A stretch of 64,000 nucleotides of DNA from Candidatus Nitrosopelagicus sp. GTDB taxonomy: Archaea > Thermoproteota > Nitrososphaeria > Nitrososphaerales > Nitrosopumilaceae. The stretch covers positions 48,693 through 112,692 of the forward strand of contig JAKUOP010000007.1 of the NCBI GenBank assembly GCA_022450565.1. The letters are read 5' to 3'. A program made the translations under genes and the position numbers. Below the pieces are notes generated by a model. The model was not told where the DNA came from, made no database searches, and saw only the letters and a program-made list of their open reading frames with translations. Below are positions 29,954-40,182 of this stretch, in pieces (the stretch's first letter is position 1; each line of letters opens with the position of its first letter).

Positions 29954-31150
29954 CTAAAACCCATTTTCTAAAGGATTCTCAGGTTTTAGAATTTCGCGAA
30001 GAACAATTGTGGCATACGAACCACGTGAAAGGTTAAACTTTACAATATTATCATTGGTTTCAAAATCATTACACTGTATAGCGGCATTCCTAAAACCACC
30101 TTCAACTGAAATTTCCTGAAAATCCTTGATAAAAAAATCATTAAGGGAAACTTGCTCCTCTTCGAGAATCTTCTGTATGTAAAAGTCAAATCTTGTCTTT
30201 TTGAAATAAGAATGACCAACTAATGGTATTGCAAGTCTTTGTGATGGGTCATTTTGAAATTTTCCCAAGATGTAGTTCCTGTCAAAACATACATCACCAT
30301 CTTTTGCAGAAAAAAGTTCTTCACCGTAATCAAATGAAAGACTGAGAGTTTTGTTATATATGTACGATTGATAGGCTTGAATGTAAAAACGCCTCATTTG
30401 TAATGGGATTGATCTTATTACAACCTGCAAATCTTTAGTCTCTGATAATTTTTTGAGCAACGCAATTTCAATATCCATTGATTTTGGAATTTTATCTATT
30501 ATAGATAGTTCAGTAGTGCGTTGCGCTATGATTTTTCTGTTAGCGTTATTTTCTTTAGTATCATACTCAGAAGAATAGTTTAGGAGTAAATCCAATGCCG
30601 CCTGATAGTTTTTTTGTATTATAGCCTTACCAACTAGATGTGTTATTGGTCGTTTTGACCCAAATCTTTGATATCCAAAGAAGTTCAAAATTTTTTCATA
30701 CTCATTAAATTCTGAAATACGTTTTGATGAGTTATTGATTTTTATTTCAAAATGATTTCCAATCATATCTTTTTTTGAAAATGGTTTTTTTACAAACCCT
30801 AATCGCTTTAATGTATAATTTTTTCCTTGAATTGTTTCAAATGACTTTGAAATTCTCTTAGAAAATGTATATTGTTCGGTTACCGCATTTGCATCTTTTA
30901 ATCCAAGTGATTTCAAGACCAATCCAAATCGTTTTTCAACATCCCTCAATGCATGGGATGTGTCGATACCATTTTTTTGCAGACTATATACTGAAAAACC
31001 ATTATCGTTTGAAATTGTCTTTAATGCTTTCTCTGAAAGAAGTTCTTTGACTTTGAAATCATCATTTGATTTCTTTATTGAACCACCTGTACCAACCGAC
31101 TTTGTTGTATAAAGAGAGATTCCTATGTCAGAATCAATTTTAGGGATCAC
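29954..31150 (-). CDS. truD: tRNA pseudouridine(13) synthase TruD family
   Basis: DFKVKEL, GLKDANAVTEQ catalytic region, FGSKRPITHLVG, QAYQSYIYNKTLS. Confidence 0.88.
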   Translation of the reverse strand: MIPKIDSDIGISLYTTKSVGTGGSIKKSNDDFKVKELLSEKALKTISNDNGFSVYSLQKNGIDTSHALRDVEKRFGLVLKSLGLKDANAVTEQYTFSKRISKSFETIQGKNYTLKRLGFVKKPFSKKDMIGNHFEIKINNSSKRISEFNEYEKILNFFGYQRFGSKRPITHLVGKAIIQKNYQAALDLLLNYSSEYDTKENNANRKIIAQRTTELSIIDKIPKSMDIEIALLKKLSETKDLQVVIRSIPLQMRRFYIQAYQSYIYNKTLSLSFDYGEELFSAKDGDVCFDRNYILGKFQNDPSQRLAIPLVGHSYFKKTRFDFYIQKILEEEQVSLNDFFIKDFQEISVEGGFRNAAIQCNDFETNDNIVKFNLSRGSYATIVLREILKPENPLENGF

Positions 31151-32754
31151 GATTCTATTTTTACGTTGATGAATTTGGACACTGTGATTTCATCATTACC
31201 AATACCAACAAGTACTTTATAATCTCCAGATAATGCATTTTCACTTGCGTTAATAGTAACAAAGATGCTTTCATTGTTATTTTGAAGTGGTTGGCGGGAT
31301 GAAGTGATTTCAATATCAGAGAAATTAATGGTTTTAGCTGCAGTGTGTGCATATAGGAATTCACTGTTAACGTAACTACTACTGTCATTGTAATTCACGT
31401 TAAGTACGACATCAATAGATTCACCTTTCTTTAGTGCTATCTCTCGAGTATCCGTTTCCACGGTAAATGGTAATGATTTTTCTGTGTTTAACACTCCAAT
31501 ATTATTTTCGACCCACTCGGTGAACCAGATTTTTTTGCCATGAATTGCAAAGTCAAATACCTGTGCAATTCCACAATCTTTCAAATCACCACAGTCACCC
31601 CAGTTGGGATTCTTTGATGGGATCATGTATTCAATAAATGATTCAGTGGATATATTGAAAATTCCAATTCTATTTGACGTTTGTTCGTTAAACACAAGAT
31701 TTCCAAAATTATCAAGATCTGTCCAATATGGTCTAGATATTGGATCTTTGATCATTCCAGTTTCATTTCCATAGGTAGATGGATGAGGTACATGCGTAAT
31801 GTATTTTGTAAATTCTTCAGTTGTTGGATCAAACTTGAAGAAGAAACTACTTGATGTGTCAACAATCCATACATCTCCATTAGAGTCAATTGATAACCCG
31901 TTTGCCGTGTTAAGATCCCGTGGGAATTCAAATGCTTCAACATCATCTTCTGATAGTGTTTCATCTTGGTTCAAATCTCGTGTATACATAGAGATGTTGA
32001 CTTTAGCAAGTACACCTACATCGTCTGGTCTCCAAGATGTATACCAAACGTTATCTTCAGAATCTAAACCAAAGTCACCAGTAAAGCTTTCAGGAATTGG
32101 ATTGACTATACTGGTATATTCTACTGCACCTGTATTCTGACTAATGTCAAACATCGTTAATTTTCCTCCAGTAAAATCATTTACAAACACATTCGAACCA
32201 TAGATTTCTAATCTTTGAGGTAAGGAACCAGAGTCAGACACAGGATATGTTAATGCGGTATAATTTTTGTCGTTAATGCTAAACTGCCATATAGAATCAG
32301 AACTACCATCAGTATACCATAATGAATTATCTGAAGAGTGATCTATTCCCCAATTCATAGAGCGACTAGCCTCAGGCCAATATGGATTATCATATTCGGT
32401 GAAGGTCTCTGTTATTGGATCAAAGTTTGCAATTCTACCTACATTGCTTTCAACAAACCATACCTGACCATCAGGAGTTACTTGGATGGCAAGCGGCTGT
32501 GTACAAACAGTTGGAATTTTGTATTCTGTGACAAATGTGTTTGATTTTGCATCTCCTGTCCCACAAAATGTATCACGTTGTTCATCGGGATAGTTATCCA
32601 TTGGGCTTCCAGTTTTAGTTATTTCTGCTTCTGGAATCATTTCTGCATCAGTCATTGTTGGAGATGGTGGTGGAAGTGCAAACAATATAGTAGATGTTAA
32701 TAAAATACCACCCAAAAATGCGAATGCAAGATATGCCTTTGTCTTTTGTTTCAC
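31147..32754 (-). CDS. Exported beta-propeller protein (virginiamycin B lyase/SMP-30-like)
   Basis: N-terminal TM; repeated VTPDGQVWFVES.IGRIANFDPIT-type blades. Confidence 0.78.
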   Translation of the reverse strand: MKQKTKAYLAFAFLGGILLTSTILFALPPPSPTMTDAEMIPEAEITKTGSPMDNYPDEQRDTFCGTGDAKSNTFVTEYKIPTVCTQPLAIQVTPDGQVWFVESNVGRIANFDPITETFTEYDNPYWPEASRSMNWGIDHSSDNSLWYTDGSSDSIWQFSINDKNYTALTYPVSDSGSLPQRLEIYGSNVFVNDFTGGKLTMFDISQNTGAVEYTSIVNPIPESFTGDFGLDSEDNVWYTSWRPDDVGVLAKVNISMYTRDLNQDETLSEDDVEAFEFPRDLNTANGLSIDSNGDVWIVDTSSSFFFKFDPTTEEFTKYITHVPHPSTYGNETGMIKDPISRPYWTDLDNFGNLVFNEQTSNRIGIFNISTESFIEYMIPSKNPNWGDCGDLKDCGIAQVFDFAIHGKKIWFTEWVENNIGVLNTEKSLPFTVETDTREIALKKGESIDVVLNVNYNDSSSYVNSEFLYAHTAAKTINFSDIEITSSRQPLQNNNESIFVTINASENALSGDYKVLVGIGNDEITVSKFINVKIES

Positions 32755-32793
32755 GATTCTTCAAAATCTAAGCTTGTTATATCTTATTCCGAA

Positions 32794-33147
32794 TTATAGG
32801 AGTTTTAGATTACCTGTAATTTTGTCAATCAAATCTTCTGGTGCAGGACCCAACGATATGCAGGTTGTAGTTCCAGGTGCAATCTGAGTATGACCTGCAT
32901 CTGTAACTTCTGACCAAGGAATTGCTATTTCAATTGCGCCATCTCGAATTTTTTCTAATTCCTTCAAGCCAGAAACTTTTACAACAACTTTTTCTTGTCC
33001 GTTCCACCATTTTGTAAACCAATCAGGATTAGATTTTCTAACATGTTCTGCACCAAGCACACATGCATGACCAACCTGTGCGGCAATTTTTCCTTTACCC
33101 ATGTCAAGATCAGTTCTAACCACAATCACTTGTTTAATATCAGTCAT
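32794..33147 (-). CDS. Peptidyl-tRNA hydrolase, archaeal/eukaryotic Pth2 type
   Basis: KQVIVVRTDLDMGKGKIAAQVGHACVLGA; TQIAPGTTTCISLGPAPEDLIDKITG. Confidence 0.95.
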   Translation of the reverse strand: MTDIKQVIVVRTDLDMGKGKIAAQVGHACVLGAEHVRKSNPDWFTKWWNGQEKVVVKVSGLKELEKIRDGAIEIAIPWSEVTDAGHTQIAPGTTTCISLGPAPEDLIDKITGNLKLL

Positions 33148-33228
33148 AACTTATATGAAAAAACCGTCATGATAAACTTTACAATTAAGAATTTATTCAA
33201 ACATAAATTGGATTAAATAATTCAAATT

Positions 33229-34377
33229 TTGATGACTAGTATGTATGATGTTATAATTGCAGGTGGTAGTATTTCTGGATTATTAACTGCACGTGAAATT
33301 GCTAAGAATGGACATTCTGTACTAGTTCTAGAGGAAGGATTTGAGGTAGGAAGTCCAGAACATTGTGGTGGTCTAGTAAGTAAATCGGCACTAAGTGATT
33401 TAGGAATTGAGCCATCCGTAAAATCATTTGAATGTAAAATTAATTCTGCAAAAATATTCTTTCCAAATGATAATCATTTTAATTTAGATTCAAGGAATCA
33501 AGAAATCATTGTTGTGAATAGACGTGAACTTGATAAACAAGCCGCAAGACAAGCAAAAGATAATGGTGCAGAAATCATTGTAAAAGCTAGTTTCAAAAAC
33601 AAAACTTTGAATAAAATTGAGACAACAATAGGTGAATTTGACTGTAAGGTGTTTGTTGATTGTAGGGGTGCATCAGTATTAGTAAACAAGAATAAAGATG
33701 GAACCTATCCTACGGCACAATATGAAGTGTATGCAGATTGGATAAAAAAAGATCAGGTAGAAGTCTATCTTGATCAAGAAAAATTTCCTGGATTCTTTGC
33801 ATGGATAATTCCTTCTGGTGATGGAGTTGGAAAAGTTGGTGTATCAGGTAATTTGGTTAGTTCAATATCAACAATCAATGAATTTTTGGAGAATAAAGGA
33901 AATTTCTCTGTGATTAGAAAAATTTATGCCCCAATTTGGATTAAGGGTCCAATTAAACAGTTTGTTCATGGTAACACAGTAATTGTAGGTGATGCCGCTG
34001 GTCAAGCAAAACCAACTACTGCTGGAGGAATCTACTCATGTGGTATGGCAGGAATATTTGCTGGTCAATCAATCTCCAAATATCTGAAAACCAATGATGA
34101 ATCAGATCTAAGAAACTATGAGACACTATGGAGAAACAAATTTGGAAAAGAATTTGAAAAGCAGATACTAGCTAGAAAAATTCTTTCAAGAATTGATAAT
34201 AGCACAGTAAACAAAATTTTTGATTTGATAACACCTGAAATTATTGAGGATATTTCGAAAAAAGATGATTTTGATTTCCATACAAATTCAATTATTAAAC
34301 TACTAGGCTTGAAAGGAACACTTGGAACTGCACAAGCATTAATTGGTAATGAAATAAAAAAACTAATTCCTAGTTAA
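33229..34377 (+). CDS. Geranylgeranyl reductase family flavoprotein
   Basis: DVIIAGGSISGLLTAREIAKNGHSVLVLEE, PEHCGGLVS, GDAAGQAKPTTAGGIYSCG. Confidence 0.9.
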   Translation: MMTSMYDVIIAGGSISGLLTAREIAKNGHSVLVLEEGFEVGSPEHCGGLVSKSALSDLGIEPSVKSFECKINSAKIFFPNDNHFNLDSRNQEIIVVNRRELDKQAARQAKDNGAEIIVKASFKNKTLNKIETTIGEFDCKVFVDCRGASVLVNKNKDGTYPTAQYEVYADWIKKDQVEVYLDQEKFPGFFAWIIPSGDGVGKVGVSGNLVSSISTINEFLENKGNFSVIRKIYAPIWIKGPIKQFVHGNTVIVGDAAGQAKPTTAGGIYSCGMAGIFAGQSISKYLKTNDESDLRNYETLWRNKFGKEFEKQILARKILSRIDNSTVNKIFDLITPEIIEDISKKDDFDFHTNSIIKLLGLKGTLGTAQALIGNEIKKLIPS

Positions 34378-34426
34378 CCGTGAAATTTCAAGGAAGGTAT
34401 AAATTCCGAATTAGAAGCACGGAATT

Positions 34427-34606
34427 ATGTCTTCAAACATAGAATTACCTGTCTGCAGTTGTTGCCACAGACATATCATGCCTAATGATAAATGTGTAAA
34501 ATTCAATTGTCCAGAATGCGATGCCGTTTTACTATGGAGATGCGAAAGCTGTAGAGAAGCAGCTACATCATATACATGTGATTCTTGTAAATTCTCAGGA
34601 CCTTAA
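34427..34606 (+). CDS. Small zinc-ribbon (HVO_2753-like) protein
   Basis: Hand translation [59 protein letters not shown]. Confidence 0.85.
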   Translation: MSSNIELPVCSCCHRHIMPNDKCVKFNCPECDAVLLWRCESCREAATSYTCDSCKFSGP

Positions 34607-34608
34607 AA

Positions 34609-34890
34609 ATGGCTAGACTGTTACTGATTGTAAAAATCCTTCCAACTGGAACTGAGGTTAATTTGGATGAACTGGCTAACGCTATCAAAAGTCAACTCAA
34701 AGATAGTATTGAGATGAAAGAGTATTCTAAAGAACCACTTGCATTTGGACTGGAATTCATTAAAGCACAATTTACTCTTGACGATGCAGAGGGCCAAATG
34801 GATTCATTAGAAAATTCAGTTAAATCAATTGATGGTGTAAGTGAATTTGAAGTTCTAAACATGAGTCGAATGTCTGTTGACATGAAATAG
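34609..34890 (+). CDS. Translation elongation factor aEF-1 beta
   Basis: [57 protein letters not shown]. Confidence 0.93.
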   Translation: MARLLLIVKILPTGTEVNLDELANAIKSQLKDSIEMKEYSKEPLAFGLEFIKAQFTLDDAEGQMDSLENSVKSIDGVSEFEVLNMSRMSVDMK

Positions 34891-34900
34891 GTGATTTTAC

Positions 34901-37072
34901 TTGGTACAAAATGTTGACCCACTTCAGATGAGAGTAGGAGAAGCAAAAAACAGAGACGTGGGTAAAAAGCGTGCACGAATAGGTCCTGATGCAATGGATT
35001 ATCTTCATGCATCACCAGGTGACACAATTAAGATTAATGCAAAAAATTCTACATGTGCAATCATCTGGCCCACTGATGAAGATGAAAAATATCCAGACAC
35101 AATTAGAATTGATGGTCAAACAAGAAAGAATCTTGGTGTGGCACTAAATGATGTTGTTGAAATTCAAAAAATTAAGACGTCTCAAGCAAAAACTGTTACA
35201 TTAGTACCAGTTAGTGATATTGTTGCTGTAGATAAGGAATTTACAGATTTTGTTAAAAATAGATTGAAAGGAATGCCTCTTAGTCAAGGGGATGAAATTT
35301 CAGTAATGATTCTAGGTAATTCAATGGATTTCAAAATAAAAAAAGTTTCGCCAAAGGGAATAGTCAAAATTGAGAGACCAACACAGCTTGTAATTCTTTC
35401 AGAAACATCTGGGGATAAAAAATCTGGAATAACGTATGAAGAAGTTGGTGGACTAAGGGCAGAAATTAAAGTAATGCGTGAAATAGTAGAATTGCCATTA
35501 AGGCATCCAGAATTATTTACTAGATTAGGTGTGGAGCCACACAGTGGAATTTTACTGTACGGTCCACCTGGATGTGGAAAAACATTGCTTGCAAAAGTTT
35601 TGGCTAGTGAATCAGAAGCAAATATGTTTTCAATCAATGGTCCAGAAATTATGAACAAGTATTATGGTGAGACTGAAGCGAGATTAAGAGACATCTTCAA
35701 AGAGGCAAAAGAGAACTCGCCTAGTATTATTTTTATTGACGAAATTGATGCAATTGCACCAAAACGAGAAGAAGCTTATGGTGATGTTGAAAAAAGAGTG
35801 GTTGCGCAATTACTTGCATTAATGGATGGACTAACAGATAGAGGTAATGTAATTGTTCTTGGTGCAACAAATCGTCCAGATAGTGTTGATCCTGCACTGC
35901 GTAGACCTGGTAGATTTGATAGAGAAATGGAAATTTCAGTGCCAAATGCAGATGGCAGATTAGAAGTGTTACAAATTCATACTAGAGGAATGCCAATTGG
36001 TGATGATGTTGAACTAAAAATGCTAGCGTCAGAGCTACATGGTTACACAGGCGCAGATATGAAATCCCTTTGTAGAGAAGCAGCAATGAAGTCGATAAGA
36101 AGATATTTGCCAAAGATAGATCTGGAAACTGAAAAAATCCCTTCAAAAATTCTTCAAGCAATGGAAATTAAAATAATTGATTTTTACGATGCAATGCACG
36201 AGGTAGTTCCAACTGCAATGAGAGAGTTTTATGTTGAACGATCCAAAATTTACTGGGAAAATGTTGGTGGACTAGATGATGCAAAGAAAATTTTAGAAGA
36301 GAATTTGATTTCTGCAATGAATGAACCCGAGAAATTTCTAAAGATGGGAATTAAACCACCAAAGGGTGCATTACTTTATGGACCACCAGGCTGTGGGAAA
36401 ACAATACTAGCTAGAGCACTATCCACAGAAAGTGGAGGTAACATGATACTTGTTAGAGGACCAGAAATTCTATCAAAATGGGTTGGTGAATCTGAAAAAG
36501 CCATAAGAGAAATTTTTAGGAAAGCAAAATCTTCATCACCATGTGTAATAATCTTTGATGAATTAGATTCTCTTGCAAAGCTAAAATCTAGTGAAGAAAA
36601 TGGTGTGGGAGAAACAATACTAAGTCAATTACTTACAGAGATGGAAGAAGGTTCAAGTTCAAGAGTAGTAGTAATTGGTATCACCAATAGACCAGATATA
36701 ATAGATAATTCATTACTACGTTCAGGCAGATTAGATTTGAGGATTTTTGTACCTCCACCAGATGAAAAAGGTAGATTGAACATAATTGAAATTCTAACTG
36801 AAAATATGCCTCTCTCATCGGATGTAAATCTAAAAGAAATTGCCGTTGCGACACAAAATTATTCTGGAGCTGATCTTGCAGCATTATGTAGAGAAGCAGC
36901 AGTTGAAGCAATGCAATATAACTCGACAAAAATTACAAGCAAAAACTTTGCATTAGGATTAAAACGAATTAAACCATCTATTAGTAAGGATGTAGAAACA
37001 TGGTATGACAAAATCAAAGAGGGGGTTTCAAACGTAGTTCCACAAAAGATGGATAATACGTTCTACGGTTAA
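34901..37072 (+). CDS. CDC48/VCP-type double AAA+ ATPase
   Basis: Two Walker A (GPPGCGKT) and Walker B (IDEIDA, FDELDS) modules, N-terminal [25 protein letters not shown] start. Confidence 0.96.
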   Translation: MVQNVDPLQMRVGEAKNRDVGKKRARIGPDAMDYLHASPGDTIKINAKNSTCAIIWPTDEDEKYPDTIRIDGQTRKNLGVALNDVVEIQKIKTSQAKTVTLVPVSDIVAVDKEFTDFVKNRLKGMPLSQGDEISVMILGNSMDFKIKKVSPKGIVKIERPTQLVILSETSGDKKSGITYEEVGGLRAEIKVMREIVELPLRHPELFTRLGVEPHSGILLYGPPGCGKTLLAKVLASESEANMFSINGPEIMNKYYGETEARLRDIFKEAKENSPSIIFIDEIDAIAPKREEAYGDVEKRVVAQLLALMDGLTDRGNVIVLGATNRPDSVDPALRRPGRFDREMEISVPNADGRLEVLQIHTRGMPIGDDVELKMLASELHGYTGADMKSLCREAAMKSIRRYLPKIDLETEKIPSKILQAMEIKIIDFYDAMHEVVPTAMREFYVERSKIYWENVGGLDDAKKILEENLISAMNEPEKFLKMGIKPPKGALLYGPPGCGKTILARALSTESGGNMILVRGPEILSKWVGESEKAIREIFRKAKSSSPCVIIFDELDSLAKLKSSEENGVGETILSQLLTEMEEGSSSRVVVIGITNRPDIIDNSLLRSGRLDLRIFVPPPDEKGRLNIIEILTENMPLSSDVNLKEIAVATQNYSGADLAALCREAAVEAMQYNSTKITSKNFALGLKRIKPSISKDVETWYDKIKEGVSNVVPQKMDNTFYG

Positions 37073-37073
37073 A

Positions 37074-37367
37074 ATGGCTATTCCAATAAGAAATCAAATA
37101 TTAGAAAAAATTAATGAGAAAGAAGGTCTTACAGATAAGGAACTAAATAAAATACTTGTTAAAGACGAAATTGTACTTACAGAAAATGAATTTAATAAAA
37201 TTCTTCTAGATTTAGAAATTATGGGTTTAATATCAGTCTCATGGATGACTAAAGATACAAAACGAATTGAGGCTGTTACAATCAAAGAGGAAGAGGATGA
37301 GTATGATAAACAAATACAAAAAACTGATGAAAAAGATTATGAAGCCAGTTTTCCTGGAACAGAATAA
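37074..37367 (+). CDS. Hypothetical small winged-helix-like protein
   Basis: 97 aa; ILEKINEKEGLTDKELNKIL helix-turn-helix-like pattern. Confidence 0.55.
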   Translation: MAIPIRNQILEKINEKEGLTDKELNKILVKDEIVLTENEFNKILLDLEIMGLISVSWMTKDTKRIEAVTIKEEEDEYDKQIQKTDEKDYEASFPGTE

Positions 37368-37375
37368 AAAATAAT

Positions 37376-38248
37376 TTAAAACCTAAAGTGAAATGCAGCA
37401 TCTAATGCAATTGCTAAAAATATAATTGTAAGATATGGTGCAGTCACCTTGTAAGCTTTCCACGCAAATTCTGAAGTAGGAAGTTTTGTTAATTTATAAT
37501 GATATACCAACATTAAACCTCCTGCAGCAGCAGCTATACCAGTATAAACTAATCCCATACCAAACGCATAAAGCATTAAAGAGTATGGCAAAAGAATTAG
37601 AGTGTTAACTAGAATGTAAGTTGATGTCTTTTGCATTCCAATTAATACTGGTAGCATTGGAACTTTTGCTTCAGAATATTCATCCTTCATTTTCATAGCC
37701 AAACACCAAAAGTGTGAAGGAGTCCAAACAAATACCAAAAATCCAATTAGAAATCCAAGAATATCCATTGAGCCTGTTGCCGCTGACCAACCTGCCATAG
37801 AAGCAGCACTTCCTGCAAATCCTCCAATTACAATATTTGAGGAGTTAAGTCGTTTCAACCAAGCAGTGTATATTATGACATAAAAGAAAATTCCAAGTGC
37901 TATAAAAAACGCTGAAATGTAATTCAAAGTTAATGCGCCATATACTACCGAAATAACACTTACTGTAAGACCATACAATAAAACAGAATTTGGTTTCATT
38001 CGTCCAGAAGGGATTGGTCTTGTACTTGTTCTTTTCATCAATGGATCAATATCTCTATCATAGTAATGGTTCAATGCACTTGAACCAGCAGATGCTAATG
38101 CACCAGCAATTATTATGTGCAACAGACCCCAATAATCAAGCTCTGGTCCTACCAGTTTACTTGCAGCAAACATTGACGTTACTGCAGTTATTACTAAAAG
38201 AACTACAATTCTTGGCTTAGATATTTCAAGAATTTCACTGAAACCCAT
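37376..38248 (-). CDS. ctaB: Protoheme IX farnesyltransferase (heme O synthase)
   Basis: NHYYDRDIDPLMKRTSTRPIPSGR UbiA-family motif; WTPSHFWCLAMKMKDEYSEAKVPMLPVLIG. Confidence 0.95.
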   Translation of the reverse strand: MGFSEILEISKPRIVVLLVITAVTSMFAASKLVGPELDYWGLLHIIIAGALASAGSSALNHYYDRDIDPLMKRTSTRPIPSGRMKPNSVLLYGLTVSVISVVYGALTLNYISAFFIALGIFFYVIIYTAWLKRLNSSNIVIGGFAGSAASMAGWSAATGSMDILGFLIGFLVFVWTPSHFWCLAMKMKDEYSEAKVPMLPVLIGMQKTSTYILVNTLILLPYSLMLYAFGMGLVYTGIAAAAGGLMLVYHYKLTKLPTSEFAWKAYKVTAPYLTIIFLAIALDAAFHFRF

Positions 38249-38345
38249 GATTTACTTCGTCTATATAACGAATTTATACCAATCTAATAGCGATCATAGT
38301 TATTTCACAAAGATAAAATATTACTGAGAAACCATCAAAGCTAAA

Positions 38346-39149
38346 TTGAGTAATTGGGATTTAATTATGCCTGGTGCAGGTCTAACAGCTATAGGATTAG
38401 CTGGATTAGTAACATCATATTCTGGAATTGCCCATACATTCATTGATGGCATGCATGCTCTAACTGGGCTTCTGACTATGATTGGCTTGATTATACTTGC
38501 AGCCGGTATTTTAGAGGGAGGTGTTTCCACAACTAATAGAACTAAAGCTGTTGTTCTGGTGATTGTTTCAATTTGTCTTGCATTTGGAACATTTGCAACT
38601 ACTCTGACTGAAAATTCTACGTTACCAGTATACTTTGGATTATTAATTATGATTACAATACCAGCTATTGTAGTTGCATACTTTGCAATGAAAATTCCTC
38701 AATATGTTAAACCAATTGGAATAATTTTCATTTTAGCAATAGGAAGTGGTGTTGGATTATATGTTGCATTTGGTTTTACTGGTCCTGATGCATACTTGGT
38801 GACAGAAGAAGTTGTGGAAGTTGAAGAAATTATTGAAGTAATTCCTGAAGGTCCAATATTTGCAATTTCAATTCTAGCAGGTTCAGCTGAACAAGGAAAC
38901 CCTGATTATGAACCAGATGAATCAATTGTCTCTCAGGGTTATGTAATAGAATGGTTAAACAATGATGAAATGCCACACACTGTGACAAGTTCAATAGATT
39001 TTGGTGAAACATTTGATTCAGGTATGTTAATGTCTGGAGAGTCTTACAGCCTGGATAGTAATACACTTGATTTAGGCACGTATGAATACATGTGTATTGT
39101 ACATCCTTGGATGGTAGCAACATTTGTTATAGACGAACCAATAGAATAA
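38346..39149 (+). CDS. Polytopic membrane protein fused to C-terminal cupredoxin domain
   Basis: Several TM helices then MPHTVTSS...YEYMCIVHPWMVATFVI. Confidence 0.85.
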   Translation: MSNWDLIMPGAGLTAIGLAGLVTSYSGIAHTFIDGMHALTGLLTMIGLIILAAGILEGGVSTTNRTKAVVLVIVSICLAFGTFATTLTENSTLPVYFGLLIMITIPAIVVAYFAMKIPQYVKPIGIIFILAIGSGVGLYVAFGFTGPDAYLVTEEVVEVEEIIEVIPEGPIFAISILAGSAEQGNPDYEPDESIVSQGYVIEWLNNDEMPHTVTSSIDFGETFDSGMLMSGESYSLDSNTLDLGTYEYMCIVHPWMVATFVIDEPIE

Positions 39150-39151
39150 TT

Positions 39152-39583
39152 GTGAAAAAAATAATTCTAAATCAGGCACAAAAAGATTTACTACAAGAAC
39201 ATGCTGCAAAATATAGTTCGAATGAATCATGTGCAATGTTACTTGGTATACATAATGGGGAAGAATGGAATGTTAAGGAGATTTTTCTAACACGTAATTC
39301 AAGTGAAAACTCTGAAGTAACTTTTGGAATTGCGCCAGAAGAACTTCTACAGGGATACAAACTCGCAGATGAAAAGAATTTAGAATTAGTTGCTATATTT
39401 CATTCTCATCCAAATTCAAATGCACTGCCGTCAAATACTGATAAAAAATTCATGAAATTGAATGGTGACATTCCATGGATTATTTTCTCTGGAATTAACA
39501 TTGATTTCAAGGCATACGTACTAGATGAAGAAATTGAAGAGATTCCAATCAAAATTATGGAAAGACATTTTTTCAATAATTAA
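39152..39583 (+). CDS. JAMM/MPN+ (Mov34/M67) family metallopeptidase
   Basis: ESCAMLLG, LVAIFHSHPNSNALPSNTD (ExnHxHx10D); GTG start preferred to ORF-track start 39092. Confidence 0.88.
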   Translation: MKKIILNQAQKDLLQEHAAKYSSNESCAMLLGIHNGEEWNVKEIFLTRNSSENSEVTFGIAPEELLQGYKLADEKNLELVAIFHSHPNSNALPSNTDKKFMKLNGDIPWIIFSGINIDFKAYVLDEEIEEIPIKIMERHFFNN

Positions 39584-39644
39584 TAGATTCTAAGAAAAAA
39601 TAATGAATTGTTTGAATTAAATACTCCTTGATTCATGTTATGAT

Positions 39645-39908
39645 ATGGCAATGGATATACATGTCTACGACACTTATGTTAAAGCCAAAGATGGTCATAC
39701 AATGCACTTTGATGTAATTACTGACGTGCAGGATCATGACAAGGCAATTGAATTTGCAAAAGAATGGCTAGCAACTGTTGGTGAAGAAGGTGCAGTCGTA
39801 ACAGGAGAGGAATGCCAATTCTGTCACACACAAGGCGCCCCAGAACCAGTAGAAAATGAGATTAAAGAAAAAGGTTATTTCATCCAAAAAATGGAAGGCT
39901 GTCCTTAA
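39645..39908 (+). CDS. DUF2024 family protein
   Basis: HVYDTYVKAKDGHTMHFDVI...CQFCHTQGAPEPVENEIKEKGYFI. Confidence 0.75.
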   Translation: MAMDIHVYDTYVKAKDGHTMHFDVITDVQDHDKAIEFAKEWLATVGEEGAVVTGEECQFCHTQGAPEPVENEIKEKGYFIQKMEGCP

Positions 39909-39942
39909 TTCTATAATCTTTTTTTATTTTATTTTTCTATAA

Positions 39943-40146
39943 TTAGAGTTCGGATCTAACATTTTCCATTTTTTGAGCAAAATAGAAGCATATTACAACA
40001 CCAACTATACCTACCGCAATGAATGGGATAGACATGCCAAATGTTTCAGATGTAAATCCATAAAACATTATCAAATTACTTGGAATAATTCCAGCTATAC
40101 TTCCAAAAATACAGCCTATCAAAATTACAATAAATTTTGGTATCAC
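39943..40146 (-). CDS. Small two-TM membrane protein
   Basis: 67 aa, two hydrophobic helices. Confidence 0.55.
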   Translation of the reverse strand: MIPKFIVILIGCIFGSIAGIIPSNLIMFYGFTSETFGMSIPFIAVGIVGVVICFYFAQKMENVRSEL

Positions 40147-40182
40147 AAATAATTACTATCACCTACAAAATATAGGGATTTT

